A stretch of DNA of 64,000 nucleotides from NCBI RefSeq assembly GCF_963678635.1, contig NC_087063.1:6914386-6978385 (forward strand), written 5' to 3'. Positions 1 to 12,254 of this stretch are shown here, piece after piece (positions within the stretch are counted from its first letter, which is position 1; the number at the start of each line of letters is the position of its first letter). The translations under genes and the position numbers were made by a program. The notes under the pieces were generated by a model, which was not told the origin of the DNA, ran no database searches, and saw only the letters and a program-made list of their open reading frames with translations. This DNA comes from Symsagittifera roscoffensis (lineage: Eukaryota; Xenacoelomorpha; Acoela; Convolutidae).

Positions 1-489
1 ACCCAAACATAGTGTTACAATCAATAGTTATTTTCTCTAAACCCAACAATCAGCATCAAATTCGAACACAACAATTTCAAGGACCTCGCTAAAATTGATA
101 CTTTACAAAGACAATCATATGACCAAAATTTACGAAAATAAGTGAAACAGAAGAATACATATAACTTAAGGGTGAAAAATACCGTCCACAGAATTTTTCA
201 TTAATTCCTATTTTTAGTTTTATTAACATTTAAAACGAACTCCTAGTTTTCCTAGGATGTCCCTACTATATATTAGAAAGATTGACTATGGCGATGTCTG
301 AATTTTTTGAATTTCTTTTTTCACTGCTAAAGTTAATCTAAATCACATGTAAAATACACACACACAAGTTAACAGACAAGCAAATCTAGCACGCATTTTA
401 TTTGCAGGGTTTTCTGGAAAATTTTTCACCTCAATTAAAAAAATCCTCTTTCAAGCTGAAAATAGCGAAAATAATAAAAAAAATTAATT
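1..489. other. AT-rich DNA, nothing recognised
   Basis: This stretch is AT-rich, with short A and T runs and a small CACACA run near 355-364. I see no convincing reading frame, repeat family or RNA gene. Confidence 0.4.
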
Positions 490-2264
490 ACAAAAACAAA
501 TGGATATGACACTCCACGTGACAATACAAACTCAACACCAACAGCACCACCATATCAACACAGTTTACAAAATAATCACCCTTTATATTTAGTCCCAAAA
601 AATTATAGAAACGCTTTACCAGTCACTGAACATACCTCTCAAAGTAGTAATTTCCCACGAAGCCCAATATCTCATATAACACTCCATCAACTAAATTTTG
701 ACGACACATACGATCAAATTTTAGAACAACTACACACAATACTTTTTCGTTCACAAAACAACCATTTTTAATAGCACACGATGAGCCCACCGATTGGATC
801 CTTCAACCGTTCCCTTTCCTATTCATTCTTCCCGTTCCTCTCCTCCCGCTTTTCCTTCTCAGATCTGACTTCTTCACCCCTTCCTAGTTTTTTTTCTAAC
901 TCACCACGCACGGACTCAGACGATTCAACTCAAACAGTTTTTAACACCATCTCTACCTTTTATAACTCTGATAAAGAAACTCCTGACAAATTCCTAGACT
1001 CCAAACATTGCCCAACAAACTTTTCACAACCGCCTTTTCAACTCATTGCTTCCCAACTTCCAAATGAAACCTCTCCCTTCCCCTCATCATATACTGACGC
1101 TTGCTTATCCTTTCCCCAATATCAAGTAAATAACACGACGCACCTAGCCACATGATCGACAGTTAGTTTGAGCATGAACTAGATAACTTCAAAACACAAC
1201 AACTTCTTGACACAAATAACAATTTAACAATTCATCAGCTAACCCACTCAGCCTGACATTTTAATCCTCGACTCACTCAGTTCATATTGCAACCACAAGA
1301 GCACAAAGTGTTTTTGAACAAAAGCACATTAATACTACACCTCAATTCCTTAATAGTCGCACACGTTTTTACCAATTAATTTCCAATCACCCGCAACACA
1401 TCAACATTCTAAAGTTTTTAGTTTATAACTTACCATTTTCTCCCCAATATTCATTCTATGCAATAACTAACGACAAACAACAGAACAAATCTTTTCGTTG
1501 ATTAAAATGTTCCCAATCTCTCCTGGGTCACCTACTACAGTTTTACTAACCCAATGAAATTTCTCTTGGAAAACAACCCCGAAGATCATGAACTATGTCA
1601 TTCCCTCGTTCACCAACTAACCACTGCACTGTATGAAAATCAATTCACTACCATCAGATTAAACCGAACCCTCAATCGTTTCATAGCATCCCTCGCTAAC
1701 CGATTTTCCATTAACCATTATGATCAGGCTATAACCCGATACATGGAAGACACCCCAAGCAAGGACGACCAAAATACTAACCCTCAATTAACTGAAAAAA
1801 TTTTCACTCTCATTTCACTTCCTTACACCAAAGGAAAGAGACATTCACTGGACAATTTATACAAAAACACTACATCCGTAACAACTCAGCACATATCCCA
1901 CAACATTGTTTTATGTTTATCAACTCAAAGTAGATATCACCATGTTTCGTATACTTCACCTATTGTGTAAAATCTAAACTTACACGGTATCCGGCGCAAT
2001 TATGATCGCATCAGACAAATGTACATATTCTGTCCTTTAACCAACATATTCCCCATTGATCACGCTCGTACAATCATTGTTCTCCACGAATATATACAGC
2101 CCATTGAAATCACCCTACTCGAAATCATTCACAAAACTAAATTCAACCACAAGCTTTATAATCATATTATAACACGAATCATGAATTTTCACCACTTACC
2201 GAAGACGTTAACATCATCAGAGCGCTTGAACTTCTCTGGCCTCGGCTTCACACTAAAAACGTAA
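490..2264 (+). pseudogene. decayed A/C-rich coding-like region, possibly old retroelement gag
   Basis: The plus strand is rich in A and C and poor in G, the same bias as the coding strand of the gypsy-type element at 55-64 kb. Open stretches sit in different frames: one without a start from about 490 to 770, then 781-1155, 1554-1970 (138 aa) and 2019-2264. The first is rich in Asn, Gln, Thr, Pro and Ser; the third is a more ordinary polar protein sequence. No catalytic motif, zinc knuckle or protease triad is visible. I infer the remains of a Gag-like or other retroelement ORF broken by several frameshifts. It could instead be unrelated low-complexity DNA. The class call rests mainly on base composition. 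Confidence 0.3.
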
Positions 2265-2640
2265 TCTGCATGTTTGCCATGATTCTCGTAACATCTGACA
2301 CGGTCAAAATCCCCTTAAATTCAACGCCGAAACAGAACCTCCCATTTATGAATATTATTTTTAAAACTAACAAATATAACAAAACACTCACCATTAATAC
2401 ACATATTTTTCACATTTATTTTTTAGATTTCACCACTCATTCATCTAAAAAATTACCTAAATCAAAATCAAAAACTCCTTTTATAGTTTTGATATTCTAT
2501 TTAACAACAAATTGAATTATGCAAGTGCACAAAATTTTATTAAAAAAATCAAAAAACTAATATATCTGCAGTAAAATTCATAAAATTCAAGTTAGTAAAT
2601 TAAGAATTTGCAAATAAGTTACAAGAAAACTAACATTTTA
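2265..2640. other. AT-rich spacer
   Basis: AT-rich sequence between two coding-like stretches that face each other. The 81-aa frame at 2270-2515 is lysine- and asparagine-rich, as expected by chance in such DNA. Nothing else is recognised. Confidence 0.35.
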
Positions 2641-3560
2641 TGTGTGGTTCTCTTGTAAATTTTCATAGATCACCTCATTCGCCCACATTTCACTCACTAT
2701 ATCCACCCATCTCGCCCACGTCGAAATGATAAATACAATATATGTCGTCTAGTTATTAGGAAATTTTAGGGAAATGTAGTTGTTGGTATTTCACCTGTTA
2801 CTGAAGGTGTTGATGTAAGTGATAGAGTTTGGCATTGATAGAGGTGTTCATAGAGTGATAGCAATGATATGGAGGTGTCTGACGAAATATCTAAAGGTTC
2901 GCTTACCAAGTGTGGTTAACCTTGGGAAAATGTTTGTGTCATCCAATGTGGAAGTCTTTGCGATGGAGCAGGGGGATTAAAAGGATTTTCACGACATTCT
3001 TCTTAGGTGTCAAACCTAAATAGTCTGATAGATCAATTGGGGTTTTTTTGTTGGAATTTATTTTGAAGTAATTGAGGGGTGCTTTGTAATGTGTTACTAG
3101 GAAGATCTAGAGGGCTCTAGAATAGTGATGAGGGTATGTTAAAATGAACTCTCTGGGTCACAAGGTTTCGGTTTCTTCGAAATGATATATTTGTCGATTT
3201 AGTGTAGATGGTAAATTTTCCTTGGGACTTGATGTCTAGTTCCATTAAGATCTTTTTGCAGTGAGGGGTAGTTGTTATATATTGGCTCGTATTGGTAATT
3301 TAGGGGTGCTTGACAAAAAGCTGGTTTCAATGATCCGGATAGTGATGCCAGTCGCTATTCAAATGTATAAGGATTTTCTACAAATGAAAAACGTCTAGAT
3401 GATTGGCGTTGGTTTGTATGACCTGATGTCGGTGTGGTCGGAGGGTCATGGTATGTAGTGATTGGTGGGGATTCTTCAATAAGGTGGGGACTAGCAAGTT
3501 TAAACTAAATTTTTTATGTTCTTATGTATTTAAGTTTATGTTCTTCATAAAATTCTTCTG
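2641..3560 (-). pseudogene. decayed coding-like region on the minus strand
   Basis: Here the plus strand is G/T-rich, so the minus strand has the A/C-rich bias seen in the retroelement coding strands of this window. Minus-strand translation gives short runs of plausible polar protein, for example near 3,480-3,370, broken by stops. No domain is recognisable. It may be a second decayed copy of the material at 490-2264 in the opposite orientation, but I could not align the two by eye. Confidence 0.2.
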
Positions 3561-3666
3561 CAAAAATATTAGCAAAATTGAGAAACAAACAAAATTTTTC
3601 TGAGGAATATACGAACAGAAGAAAAATATCTTTTGTACTAAGGAGACTTTGTATCACTTATGAAGA

Positions 3667-3866
3667 NNNNNNNNNNNNNNNNNNNNNNNNNNNNNNNNNN
3701 NNNNNNNNNNNNNNNNNNNNNNNNNNNNNNNNNNNNNNNNNNNNNNNNNNNNNNNNNNNNNNNNNNNNNNNNNNNNNNNNNNNNNNNNNNNNNNNNNNNN
3801 NNNNNNNNNNNNNNNNNNNNNNNNNNNNNNNNNNNNNNNNNNNNNNNNNNNNNNNNNNNNNNNNNN
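3667..3866. other. assembly gap (200 N)
   Basis: Two hundred consecutive N. The round number suggests a scaffold placeholder rather than a measured distance, so linkage and distance between 1-3,666 and the rest are uncertain. Reading frames spanning it are artefacts. Confidence 0.98.
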
Positions 3867-4038
3867 TGGAATCACCACTGAAAGGGCTTAAATTTGTTAT
3901 ATTACTCGACCCAATTCTATGATTATTTTTAGTGTGAACTTGATTTTATGTGGAAAATCGAAAAAAGGAGAAAAAAGACAAAACGCAAACAAATACAAAG
4001 CTCATCCCCATTTTCAATGGTCGGAACAAAAACTATTC

Positions 4039-5125
4039 ATACCGTTCATCTAACTATTTATATCGAGCACGAAACTCTTGCAGTTTGTTCCATCGTCTGC
4101 TTAACAGTCTGTGTAATCCAAAGTAATATCAATCATATATTTGTTGAATTTTATATAAATAGATCCAATCGGAATGAATATCAACGCGATCGCAAAAAAA
4201 TAGAATTGAGGCTGATTTTTCATTGAAAACTGGACGATATGCGCCTAAAGTCTGTTTTTTCAGCCTGAAAATTTTCGTCTTAAGCCATCGGTTTTTGCTA
4301 CCCTGGATTAAATGTTCCCCGGGTCGACCGCTGCTGTTGTTCCGGTTGTTGTCAGATGTTGTCGGATGTTGAATGGCGCCGCCACTGGCGTTGCTCTGGG
4401 TGTCGGTATCCGGAGTTGCCAGCCCGGTTTGGAAAAGAATACTTGGAGGTCTAGAGGCTACCATTCTCGACAAAACTCGATCGAAGTAAGAAAGTTCTTG
4501 AGCCTTTGTTTCGAGAATATTGAATTTTCAACGATTGTGTGGAAAACTATTTGCCTCGCTGATATAAAAACTGATTGAAATGATTTTCTCAAAAAAAAAT
4601 AGTAATTTTTTTGACCCCGTTTCATTCGGTATAAAAATCTATTCCAAAAATATATTTTTAAATAATCATCTAAAATAATAAAACTACAGCCAAAATTATT
4701 TATGAAATTGTACAAATCGAGTTTTTTATCCAGAAGTTATTTTGTTCTTAACTGTTTATGAAAATTTTGCATGACTAGAAACTTGTTCACGAATCGCTGA
4801 ATATGAATTTTGTTCCGAGCCTGATTTTCAGAATTATTTTCTTCAGTTTTTTCGCGTGGAATCATAATGCTGTCCCAGACAAGTTATTTGTAAAAATACT
4901 GAATTAAGTTTCATCACGGCAATTGTTTTTGTACTAAATTGATCGATGGTAGCAAAAAAATTAAAACCACAAACGAAATCTTGAACACCGTAAAAAAAGC
5001 AGGTGCAAAAAAATCGTATAGTGCACAAAAACTAGAATAAAACGATAGTAAAAAAGTGAGAGTTTATCGCAGAGTTACAGCGTTTGGTGAATTTGTGCTG
5101 AAATAGCTCATGATTTTTGATTTAA
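4039..5125. repeat. duplicated block A, copy 1
   Basis: Matches 6956-8035 at high identity with small indels, about 2.9 kb apart. The block carries a CDC50-like gene start on the minus strand near its left end and a GC-rich islet at about 4310-4470. The rest is AT-rich flank. Copy 1 departs from copy 2 near 5125, where copy 2 runs into block D. Confidence 0.85.
4040..4288 (-). pseudogene. CDC50/TMEM30-like N-terminal fragment, degraded copy
   Basis: This is the block A copy 1 counterpart of the better copy at 6932-7198. The same peptide start and first membrane segment can be followed on the minus strand, but the reading is broken. A short insertion follows the start codon region, an extra A in the A run near 4193-4200 shifts the frame inside the membrane segment, and an in-frame stop follows the DYTD-like motif. 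I infer a dead fragment. In the family the full protein is a two-membrane-span beta subunit of P4-ATPase lipid flippases; only the first part is here. Confidence 0.5.
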
Positions 5126-5787
5126 CTAGATATCAGACATTGTTTGAGCTTTATTGCATCGATGGTTTGAAACAAAAACAATGGTATATTACTTAATGAT
5201 GCTCCAATACAATGGAGAATAGATTGGTTTTTGTTGACCCGAGCCTATCGCAATACGAACTAGATTCCTGATTCTGAAATACATGTGCTCATAGCTGAAT
5301 GCAAACATCGTCGATCTTGTTTTAGCTGAAGTTGATGTCGCATTTTTTTGATCGAGAGATTTTGAAAATTGTGGCGAGAAATGAACGAGGGTTTTTTTAA
5401 TCAGGGCAGCTAAGGGAAATTTGCGGTTTCTGATGAATCCCAAATAGACTCTATTTTTTTCCAAAACGTATTTTATCTTAAAAGCTTTCAAATTTATTAC
5501 TTGACAAGATTTTCAACTCAATGTCATATTTCGATGTCGAATACAGTTTTTCATAAACTGAGTATCAATTGGCTATATGTGAAAGTCAGAGAAGTTTTTC
5601 AAAAGGGTCATAAAGTTATGAATGAATCATGTTTTCTTACACAAATATGGACAGCAAAGCTTCGACAAAATTGACAAAGCAGTGTCCCGAAAAGCCAGAA
5701 AAAATGTTACGAAACTCAACATCAATTCTGCAACATAAACTTCAAAAAACCTTTAAAGTTAAATAATCTGGAATCCACAGACACTTT
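5126..5787. other. unassigned AT-rich DNA between duplicated blocks
   Basis: No match to the other blocks was seen by eye and there is no convincing gene. The minus-strand 100-aa frame at 5189-5491 has no recognisable motif. Confidence 0.3.
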
Positions 5788-6906
5788 TGAAGATTAATGA
5801 TTGGATCGATGATATCACTCAATTATATTGCAATTTTTCTTAGTTCTTAGCTTTCAATATGGTTGGTTTTCCCGTATTTAAATAGTTTGGGGGTTTTTAT
5901 TTCTGTGAGACATCGTGAGATCTTTTACTGATATCAGCCAGACAAGACAGCAAATGTCCAGAAACGCGCGGAAAACGCTAAATCTTGAAAGTTTACCACT
6001 CGTGCCAAGTCATCGTGCAGTAGAGCTAAAAGGGTTTAGCGACCTTCACGATTTGTCATTGTTTGTCTGAGTGAATAATTCAATCGCAATAAGCCTCAAA
6101 TACCTCCAGTCTAATTGTCTGGTTTGAAACGGTTTTCTTTGTAATAGCCATAAAAAACTACACTGTCCCTTAATTCACGAATGGTTTTTGGGGAAAAATA
6201 TCGAAAACATAGTTTTTGGGAAAACATATAAGTTTTCGACAATATCGAAGTGTGAAATATTGAGTGGCGCAAAGTTAATATGACCGATCCGATTAGCTAG
6301 CCTCAATTCAATTTGGAATGATTTTTCTTGCGCGGTATCACTCGCTAAGCATTAACAATTTGCGTTACGCTCTCAGAAATATGAATAAACTCAACAAAAC
6401 GCGCATATTTTAGTCCAGAACATAGCCAATTTGGCAATTTTTCAGACCCCCAGAACTTTACAAAAAATAATCGGATGTTAAAATTTAAGAAATCAGGAAG
6501 TCGATATCTTCAAGGCGGTATAAAAATTTTTTTTTTTTGAGAAATATAATTTTATTACGATCGGCAAAAAGTGATTGAATAACGAAAAACCACAACGAAC
6601 ATAAATATTCAGTTTTCTTTGAAAGTCGGCTCGAAAAAACCACTCCAGGCATGTATAATCCTCATTTTCTTCGAAAGTATGAACAAAAACTCTCTACCAA
6701 ATTGGTTCAAGCATAATTTATCTCGTAATACGTTAACTTAAAATAAAAAAAACTTGCAAAAACAAACCAGACTGCGCCCTAATCTATATGGAATATTTTT
6801 CAGGCAAAAAAACTTGAAAAACTATAAGTTTTATACAAAATCAAAAATCATGTTTAAAAAAATTGAGTCGCACAAAATCGATACGACGGATTAGCTAGCA
6901 TCAATT
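5788..6906. repeat. duplicated block B, copy 1
   Basis: Matches 9819-10940 over its full length. Its first 390 bp or so also match 8366-8757. It starts near a run reading gaagattaatgattggatcg and has no recognisable coding content. Confidence 0.85.
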
Positions 6907-6931
6907 CATACCGTTCATCTAATTATACCAG

Positions 6932-7198
6932 TCATCTATTTATGCAAAAACTATTCATACCGTTCATCTGGTTATTTATATTGAGCACGAAACTCTTGCA
7001 GTTTGTTCCATCGTCTGCATAATAGTCTGTGTAATCCAAAGTAATCTCATTCATATCTTTGTTGAAATTTATATAAATAGATCCAATTGGAATGAATATC
7101 AACGCGATCGCAAAAAATAGAATTGAGGCTGATTTTTCATTGAAAATTGGCCGATATGCGTCTAAAGTCTGGTTTTTCAGCCTGAAAATTTTCGCCAT
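6932..7198 (-). pseudogene. CDC50/TMEM30-like N-terminal exon fragment
   Basis: From an ATG at 7198-7196 the minus strand reads a short basic N-terminus, an F-x-x-x-x-Q-x-L-x-A-x-x-P-I stretch, one hydrophobic membrane segment containing LIFIPIG, then EITLDYTD and a Cys-containing loop start. This order matches the start of CDC50/TMEM30 proteins, the beta subunits that carry P4-ATPase phospholipid flippases out of the ER. Those proteins are about 350 residues with two membrane spans and a large glycosylated loop; only about 80 residues are here before a stop near 6932. A GTATGA at about 6960 on the minus strand could be a splice donor ending exon 1. The other exons are not in the duplicated block, so I infer a captured first exon rather than a working gene. 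A real gene with distant exons cannot be excluded. Confidence 0.55.
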
Positions 7199-8035
7199 CG
7201 GTTTTTGCAACCCTGGATTAAATGTTCCCCGGGTCGACCGCTGCTGTTGTTCCGGTTGTTGTCAGATGTTGTTGAATGGCGCCGCCACTGGCGCTGCTCT
7301 GGGTGTCGGTAACCAGAGTTGCCAGCCCAGTTTGGAAATGACTACTTGGAGGTCTAGAGGCTACCATTCTCGACAAAACTCGATCGAAGTAAGAAAGTTC
7401 TTGAGCCTTTGTTTCGAGAACATTGAATATTCAACGATTATGTGGAAAACTATTTGCCTAGCTGATATATTAACTGATTGAAATGATTTTCTCAAAAAAA
7501 GATTAGTAATTATTTTGACACCGTTTCATTCGGTATAAATTAATTATTCCAAAAATATATTTTTAAATAATCATCTAAAATAATAAAACTACCGCCAAAA
7601 TTATTTATGAAATTGCACAAATCGATCTTTTTATCCAGAATTTATTTTGTTCCTAACTGTTTATGAAATATTTGCATGACTAGAAACTTGTTAAGGAATC
7701 GCTGAATATGAATTTTGTTCCGAGCCTGATTTTCAGAATTATTTTCTTCAGTTTTTTCGGGTGGAATCATAATGCTGTCCCAGACAAGTTATTTGCAAAA
7801 ATACTGAATTAAGTTTCATCACGGCAATTGTTTTTGTACTAAATTGATCGATGGTAGCAAAAAAATTAAAACCACAAACGAAATCTTGAACACCGTAAAA
7901 AAAGCAGGTGCAAAAAAATCGTATAGTGCACAAAAACTAGAATAAAACGATAGTAAAAAAGTGAGAGTTTATCGCAGAGTTACAGCGTTTGGTGAATTTG
8001 TGCTGAAATAGCGCATGATTTTTTATTTAACTTTT
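6956..8035. repeat. duplicated block A, copy 2
   Basis: Second copy of the block at 4039-5125, again with the GC-rich islet (about 7230-7370) and the CDC50-like start. A short partial repeat of its own left edge precedes it, in the form ccgttcatct at about 6906 and 6960. Confidence 0.85.
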
Positions 8036-8044
8036 TTCACGTAA

Positions 8045-8360
8045 TTATTTTTGATCACGTAATTAACCCACAAATACCTATTTAAGAACAGCTAGGCTCC
8101 TATAGAGAGTAGCAAAGCAATAATTGAACAATAGTCGAAAGTTTTTGAAATATTTTTTGCTCATGGGTAAATTTAGTTTCAACTTTAGATTTTAAACTAA
8201 TAGGCTTGCGGCAAATTTTTTAAATTTTAATATTGGAAAAAATTTCCACAAATATGAGTTCCTCTGAGGTTAGATTTCAGACATTAGAGAAAAATTAAGT
8301 AAAGGGAAACATTCTTTAAAAAGAAGTTTTTGTTCATGTTGGTATGAAGTTGGAAAACAC
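8045..8360. repeat. duplicated block D, copy 1
   Basis: Begins with a run around cacgtaattaacccacaaat and matches 9506-9815 and 12255-12560. Each copy follows the end of another block, so the blocks appear to travel as a composite. No coding content is recognised. Confidence 0.85.
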
Positions 8361-8365
8361 TGCGG

Positions 8366-8757
8366 ATTTTGAAGATTAATGATTGGATCGATGATATCAC
8401 TCAATTATATTGCAATTTTTCTTAGTTTTTAGTTTTCAATATGGTTGGTTTTCTCGTATTTAAATAGTTTGGGGGTATTTATTTCTGTGAGACATCGTGA
8501 GATTTTTTACTGATATCAGACAGACAAGACAGCAAATGTCCACAAACGCGCGCGGAAAACGCTAAATCTCGAATGTTTACCACTCGTGCCAAATCATCGT
8601 GCAGTAGAGCTAAAAGGATTTAGCGACCTTCACGATTTGTCATTGTTTGTATGAGTGAACAATTCAGTCGCAATTAGCCTCAAATACCTCCAGTCTAATT
8701 GTCTGGATTTGAAACGGTTTTCATTATAATAGCCATAAAAAAACTACACTGTCCCTA
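8366..8757. repeat. duplicated block B, copy 2 (truncated)
   Basis: Matches the first third of block B (5788 and 9819). It ends abruptly at 8757, where block C begins. Confidence 0.8.
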
Positions 8758-8758
8758 T

Positions 8759-9500
8759 AAGGTAAAGCGAGTCAGTCTTTCTATAGCGAAGTTGATTTGT
8801 CTTTCAGTGAAAAAAAAACAACTGGGAAATTTAATGCATACAAGTTTTTGGAGGTCACTAAGCTTCTGGCTGAAGTATGGCAGTAATGTATTAGGATTGA
8901 CAAGTCTATTAAAATTGTTTACACAAACTATCCAAAATGAGTCCTGCATTCAGTCTCAAATTTAGAAACAAAACCTTGGACCAGAATAATCGATCTGAAC
9001 AAAGTAGACGATTTAGCTTTCAATTTTGGACATTCACGCAGGGTTGTTGTACACATACTTTCAAAAATTTTTAAACCATCAGAGTTGTGAATCTACTTAT
9101 TAACTACGAACTGGAATAACTTCGGTAAAAAAAAATTGATCTTTTAATGGGAGAAAAAAAGAGATAAAGTGAACATATTGTTATTTTTTAAGAGGAAAAA
9201 TACTGAAAAAAAATCATGAAGGAAAAAATGCTCTCGATTAAAGTTCATCTCAATGAGCATTCTGTTGCGGGCATTGAACTCAATTGAAACTTCAAAGCTC
9301 ATGTGAATTAGTCTGAATTTCAAAGCTATTAAAAAAGAAATAGTGAAACAAGTTTGTGAAATGCAAAATACAATTAGAAAAGCTGTACTATGGGCCAAAA
9401 TCAATCAAGTAGGCTGTTTCTTTGGTTCACTTGCAATTGCTTTTTTATTTGACCACTTTACACTCTAGCCTACAGTTTTTTTATCCAAGAACTGAAACTT
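8759..9500. repeat. duplicated block C, copy 1
   Basis: Starts at ggtaaagcgagtcagtcttt and matches 11506-12250. A hydrophobic minus-strand frame of about 80 aa (9144-9404 here, 11928-12152 in copy 2) is kept in both copies. It resembles nothing I know and is probably a by-product of T-rich sequence. Confidence 0.8.
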
Positions 9501-9505
9501 TCATA

Positions 9506-9815
9506 TAAATCACGTAATTAACCCAAAAATACCTATTTAAGAACAGCTAGGCTCCTATAGAGAGTAGCAAAGCAATAATTGAACAATAGTCGAAAGTTTT
9601 TGAACTATTTTTTGCTCAGGGGTATATTTAGTTTTCACTTTAGATTTTAAACTAATAGGCTTGCGGCAAATTTTTTAAATTTTAATCTTGGAAAAAATTG
9701 CTACAAATATGAGTTCCTCTGAGGTTAGATTTCAGACATTAGAGAAAAATTAAGTTAAGGGAAACATTCTTTAAAAAGAATATTTTGTTCATGTTGGAAT
9801 GAAGTTGGAAAACAC
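9506..9815. repeat. duplicated block D, copy 2
   Basis: Second copy of the block at 8045-8360. It lies between block C (left) and block B (right). Confidence 0.85.
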
Positions 9816-9818
9816 TGC

Positions 9819-10940
9819 GGATTTTGAAGATTAATGATTGGATCGATGATATCACTCAATTATATTGCAATTTTTCTTAGTTTTCAGTTTTCAATATGGT
9901 TGATTTTCCCGTATTTAAGTAGTTTGGGGGTATTTATTTCTGTGAGACATCGTGAGAACTTTTCCTGATATCAGACAGACATGACAGCAAATGTCCAGAA
10001 ACGCGCGAAAACGCTAAATCTTGAAAGTTTACCACTCGTGCCAAATCATCGTGCAGTAGAGCTAAAAGGATTTAGCGACCTTCACGATTTGTCATTGTTT
10101 GTCTGAGTGAATAATTCAATCGCAATTAGCCTAAAAACCTCCAGTCTAATTTTCTGGATTTCAAACGGTTTTCTTTGTAATAGCCATAAACAACTACACT
10201 GTCCCTTAATTCACGAATGGTTTTTGGGGAAAACATCGAAAACATAGTTTTTGGGAAAACATATAAATTGTCGACAATATCGAAGTGTGAATTAAAGAGT
10301 GGCGCAAAGTTAATATGACCGATCCAATTAGCTAGCCTCAATTCAATTTGGAATGATTTTTCTTGCGCGGTATCACTCGCTAAGCATTAACAATTTGCGT
10401 TACGCTCTCAGAAATATGAATAAACTCAACAAAACTCGCATATTTTAGTCCAGAACATAACCAATTTGGCATCTTGTCAGACCCCTAGAATTAAAAAAAA
10501 ATAATCGGATGTTTAAATTTGAAATCAGGAAGTCGATATCTTTAAGGCGGTATAAAACTTTTTTTTTGTTGAGAAATATAATTTTATTACGATCGGCAAA
10601 AAGTGATTGAATAACGAAAAACCACAACGAACATAAATATTCCGTTTTCTTTGAAAGTCGGCTCGAAAAAACCACTCCAGGCATGTATAATCCTGATTTT
10701 CTTCGAAAGTATGAACAAAAACTCTACCAAATTGGTTCAAGCATAATTTATCTCGTAATACGTTAACTTAAAATAAAAAAAACTTGTAAAAACAAACCAG
10801 ACTGCGCCCTAATCTATATGGAATATTTTTCAGGCAAAAAAACTTGAAAAACTATAAGTTTTATACAAAATCAAAAATCAAGTTTAAAAAAATTGAGTCG
10901 CACAAAATCGATACGACGGATTAGCTAGCATCAATTCAAT
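9819..10940. repeat. duplicated block B, copy 3
   Basis: Full-length match to 5788-6906, sharing landmarks such as tcacgaatggtttttgggga and gctcgaaaaaaccactccag. Unlike copy 1 it continues at its right end into sequence present only once. Confidence 0.85.
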
Positions 10941-11505
10941 TTGGAACAATTTTGTTTTGCAGGATAGTTCGCCACGCTTAAAGAATTCGCCATATGCTTT
11001 TAGCCGTTTGAATGAAATCTTCTGAATGTGCAAAAATTAGCCCAGAGCATGGCCAAATTGGCAATTTACACACTTTCAGAATTTTGCACAAAAATCGCAA
11101 TTAAAATATCTCCTTATATTTGATTTCTGGGAGTCAATAACTTTTATAGTGTACTAAAAAACGTTTGTCAAAAAATATCGTTTTGATCGCCCAAAAATGA
11201 TTGAATAAATAAAAACACCGCAAGCATAAATGTTCGAAAGTCGGAACAATAACTCATTATGGTTTAGTGCATTGATTTTTCTCAAAAAAACAAAGAGCCA
11301 CAAGACTTTAAATTCTGAGCAAAACAACCTAAATTAGCAGTAAACACTGCTTCACGTGCACAAAACCACTCCAAGCTGAAATGAAAATGGAAAGAAATGG
11401 ATCAAAAGTTTGCTACTTACCAATACCGTTTTTCAATTTTAGGCCTTGGGAGGTTTCCAACTCCTCAAAATTTTTTATGAGCTGTCTTTTGTTTCAAGTT
11501 GATTC
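10941..11505. other. single-copy AT-rich DNA
   Basis: Lies between block B copy 3 and block C copy 2, with no second copy in the window. No gene is recognised. Confidence 0.3.
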
Positions 11506-12250
11506 GGTAAAGCGAGTCAGTCTTTATATAGCGAAGTTGATTTGTCTTTCAGTGAAAAAAAAAAACAACTGGGAAAGTTAATGCATACAAGTTTTTGGAG
11601 GTCGCTAAGCTTCTGGCTGAAGTATGGCAGTAATGTATAAGGATTGACAAGTCTATTAAAATTGTTTACACAAACTATCCAAAATGAGTCCTGCATTCAG
11701 TCTCAAATTTAGAAACAAAACCTTGGACCAGAATAATCGATCTGAACAAAGTAGACGATTTAGCTTTCAATTTTGGACCTTCACGCAGGGTTGTTGTACA
11801 CATACTTTCAAAAATTTTTTAAACCATCAGAGTTGTGAATCTACTTATTAACTACGAACTGGAAAAGCTTCGGTAAACAAAAATTGATCTTTTAATGGTA
11901 GAAAAAAGAGATAAAGTGAACATATTGTTATTTTTTACTAAGAAAAAATACTGAAAAAAAATCATGAAGGAAAAAATGCTCGCGATTAAAGTTCATCTCA
12001 ATGAGCATTCTGTTGCGGGTATTGAACTCAATTGAAACTTCAAAGCTCATGTGAATTAGTCTGAACTTCAAAGCTATTAAACAAAAAATAGTGAAACAAA
12101 TTTTTGAAATGCAAAATACAATTAGAAAAGCTGTACTATGGGCCAAAATCAATCAAGTAGGCTGTTTTTTTGGTTCACTTGCAATTGCTTTTTAATTTGA
12201 CCACTTTACACTCTAGCCTACAGTTTTTTTTATCCAAGAACTGAAACTTT
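11506..12250. repeat. duplicated block C, copy 2
   Basis: Second copy of the block at 8759-9500, differing by scattered substitutions and A-run lengths. Confidence 0.8.
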
Positions 12251-12254
12251 CATA

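Noticed and set aside
3578-3922. ORFs across the N run
   Set aside because: They consist mostly of unknown residues from the assembly gap.
9144-12152. Hydrophobic minus-strand ORFs in block C as a membrane protein gene
   Set aside because: They are present in both copies only through duplication, lie in T-rich DNA, lack a family match, and have different ends in the two copies.
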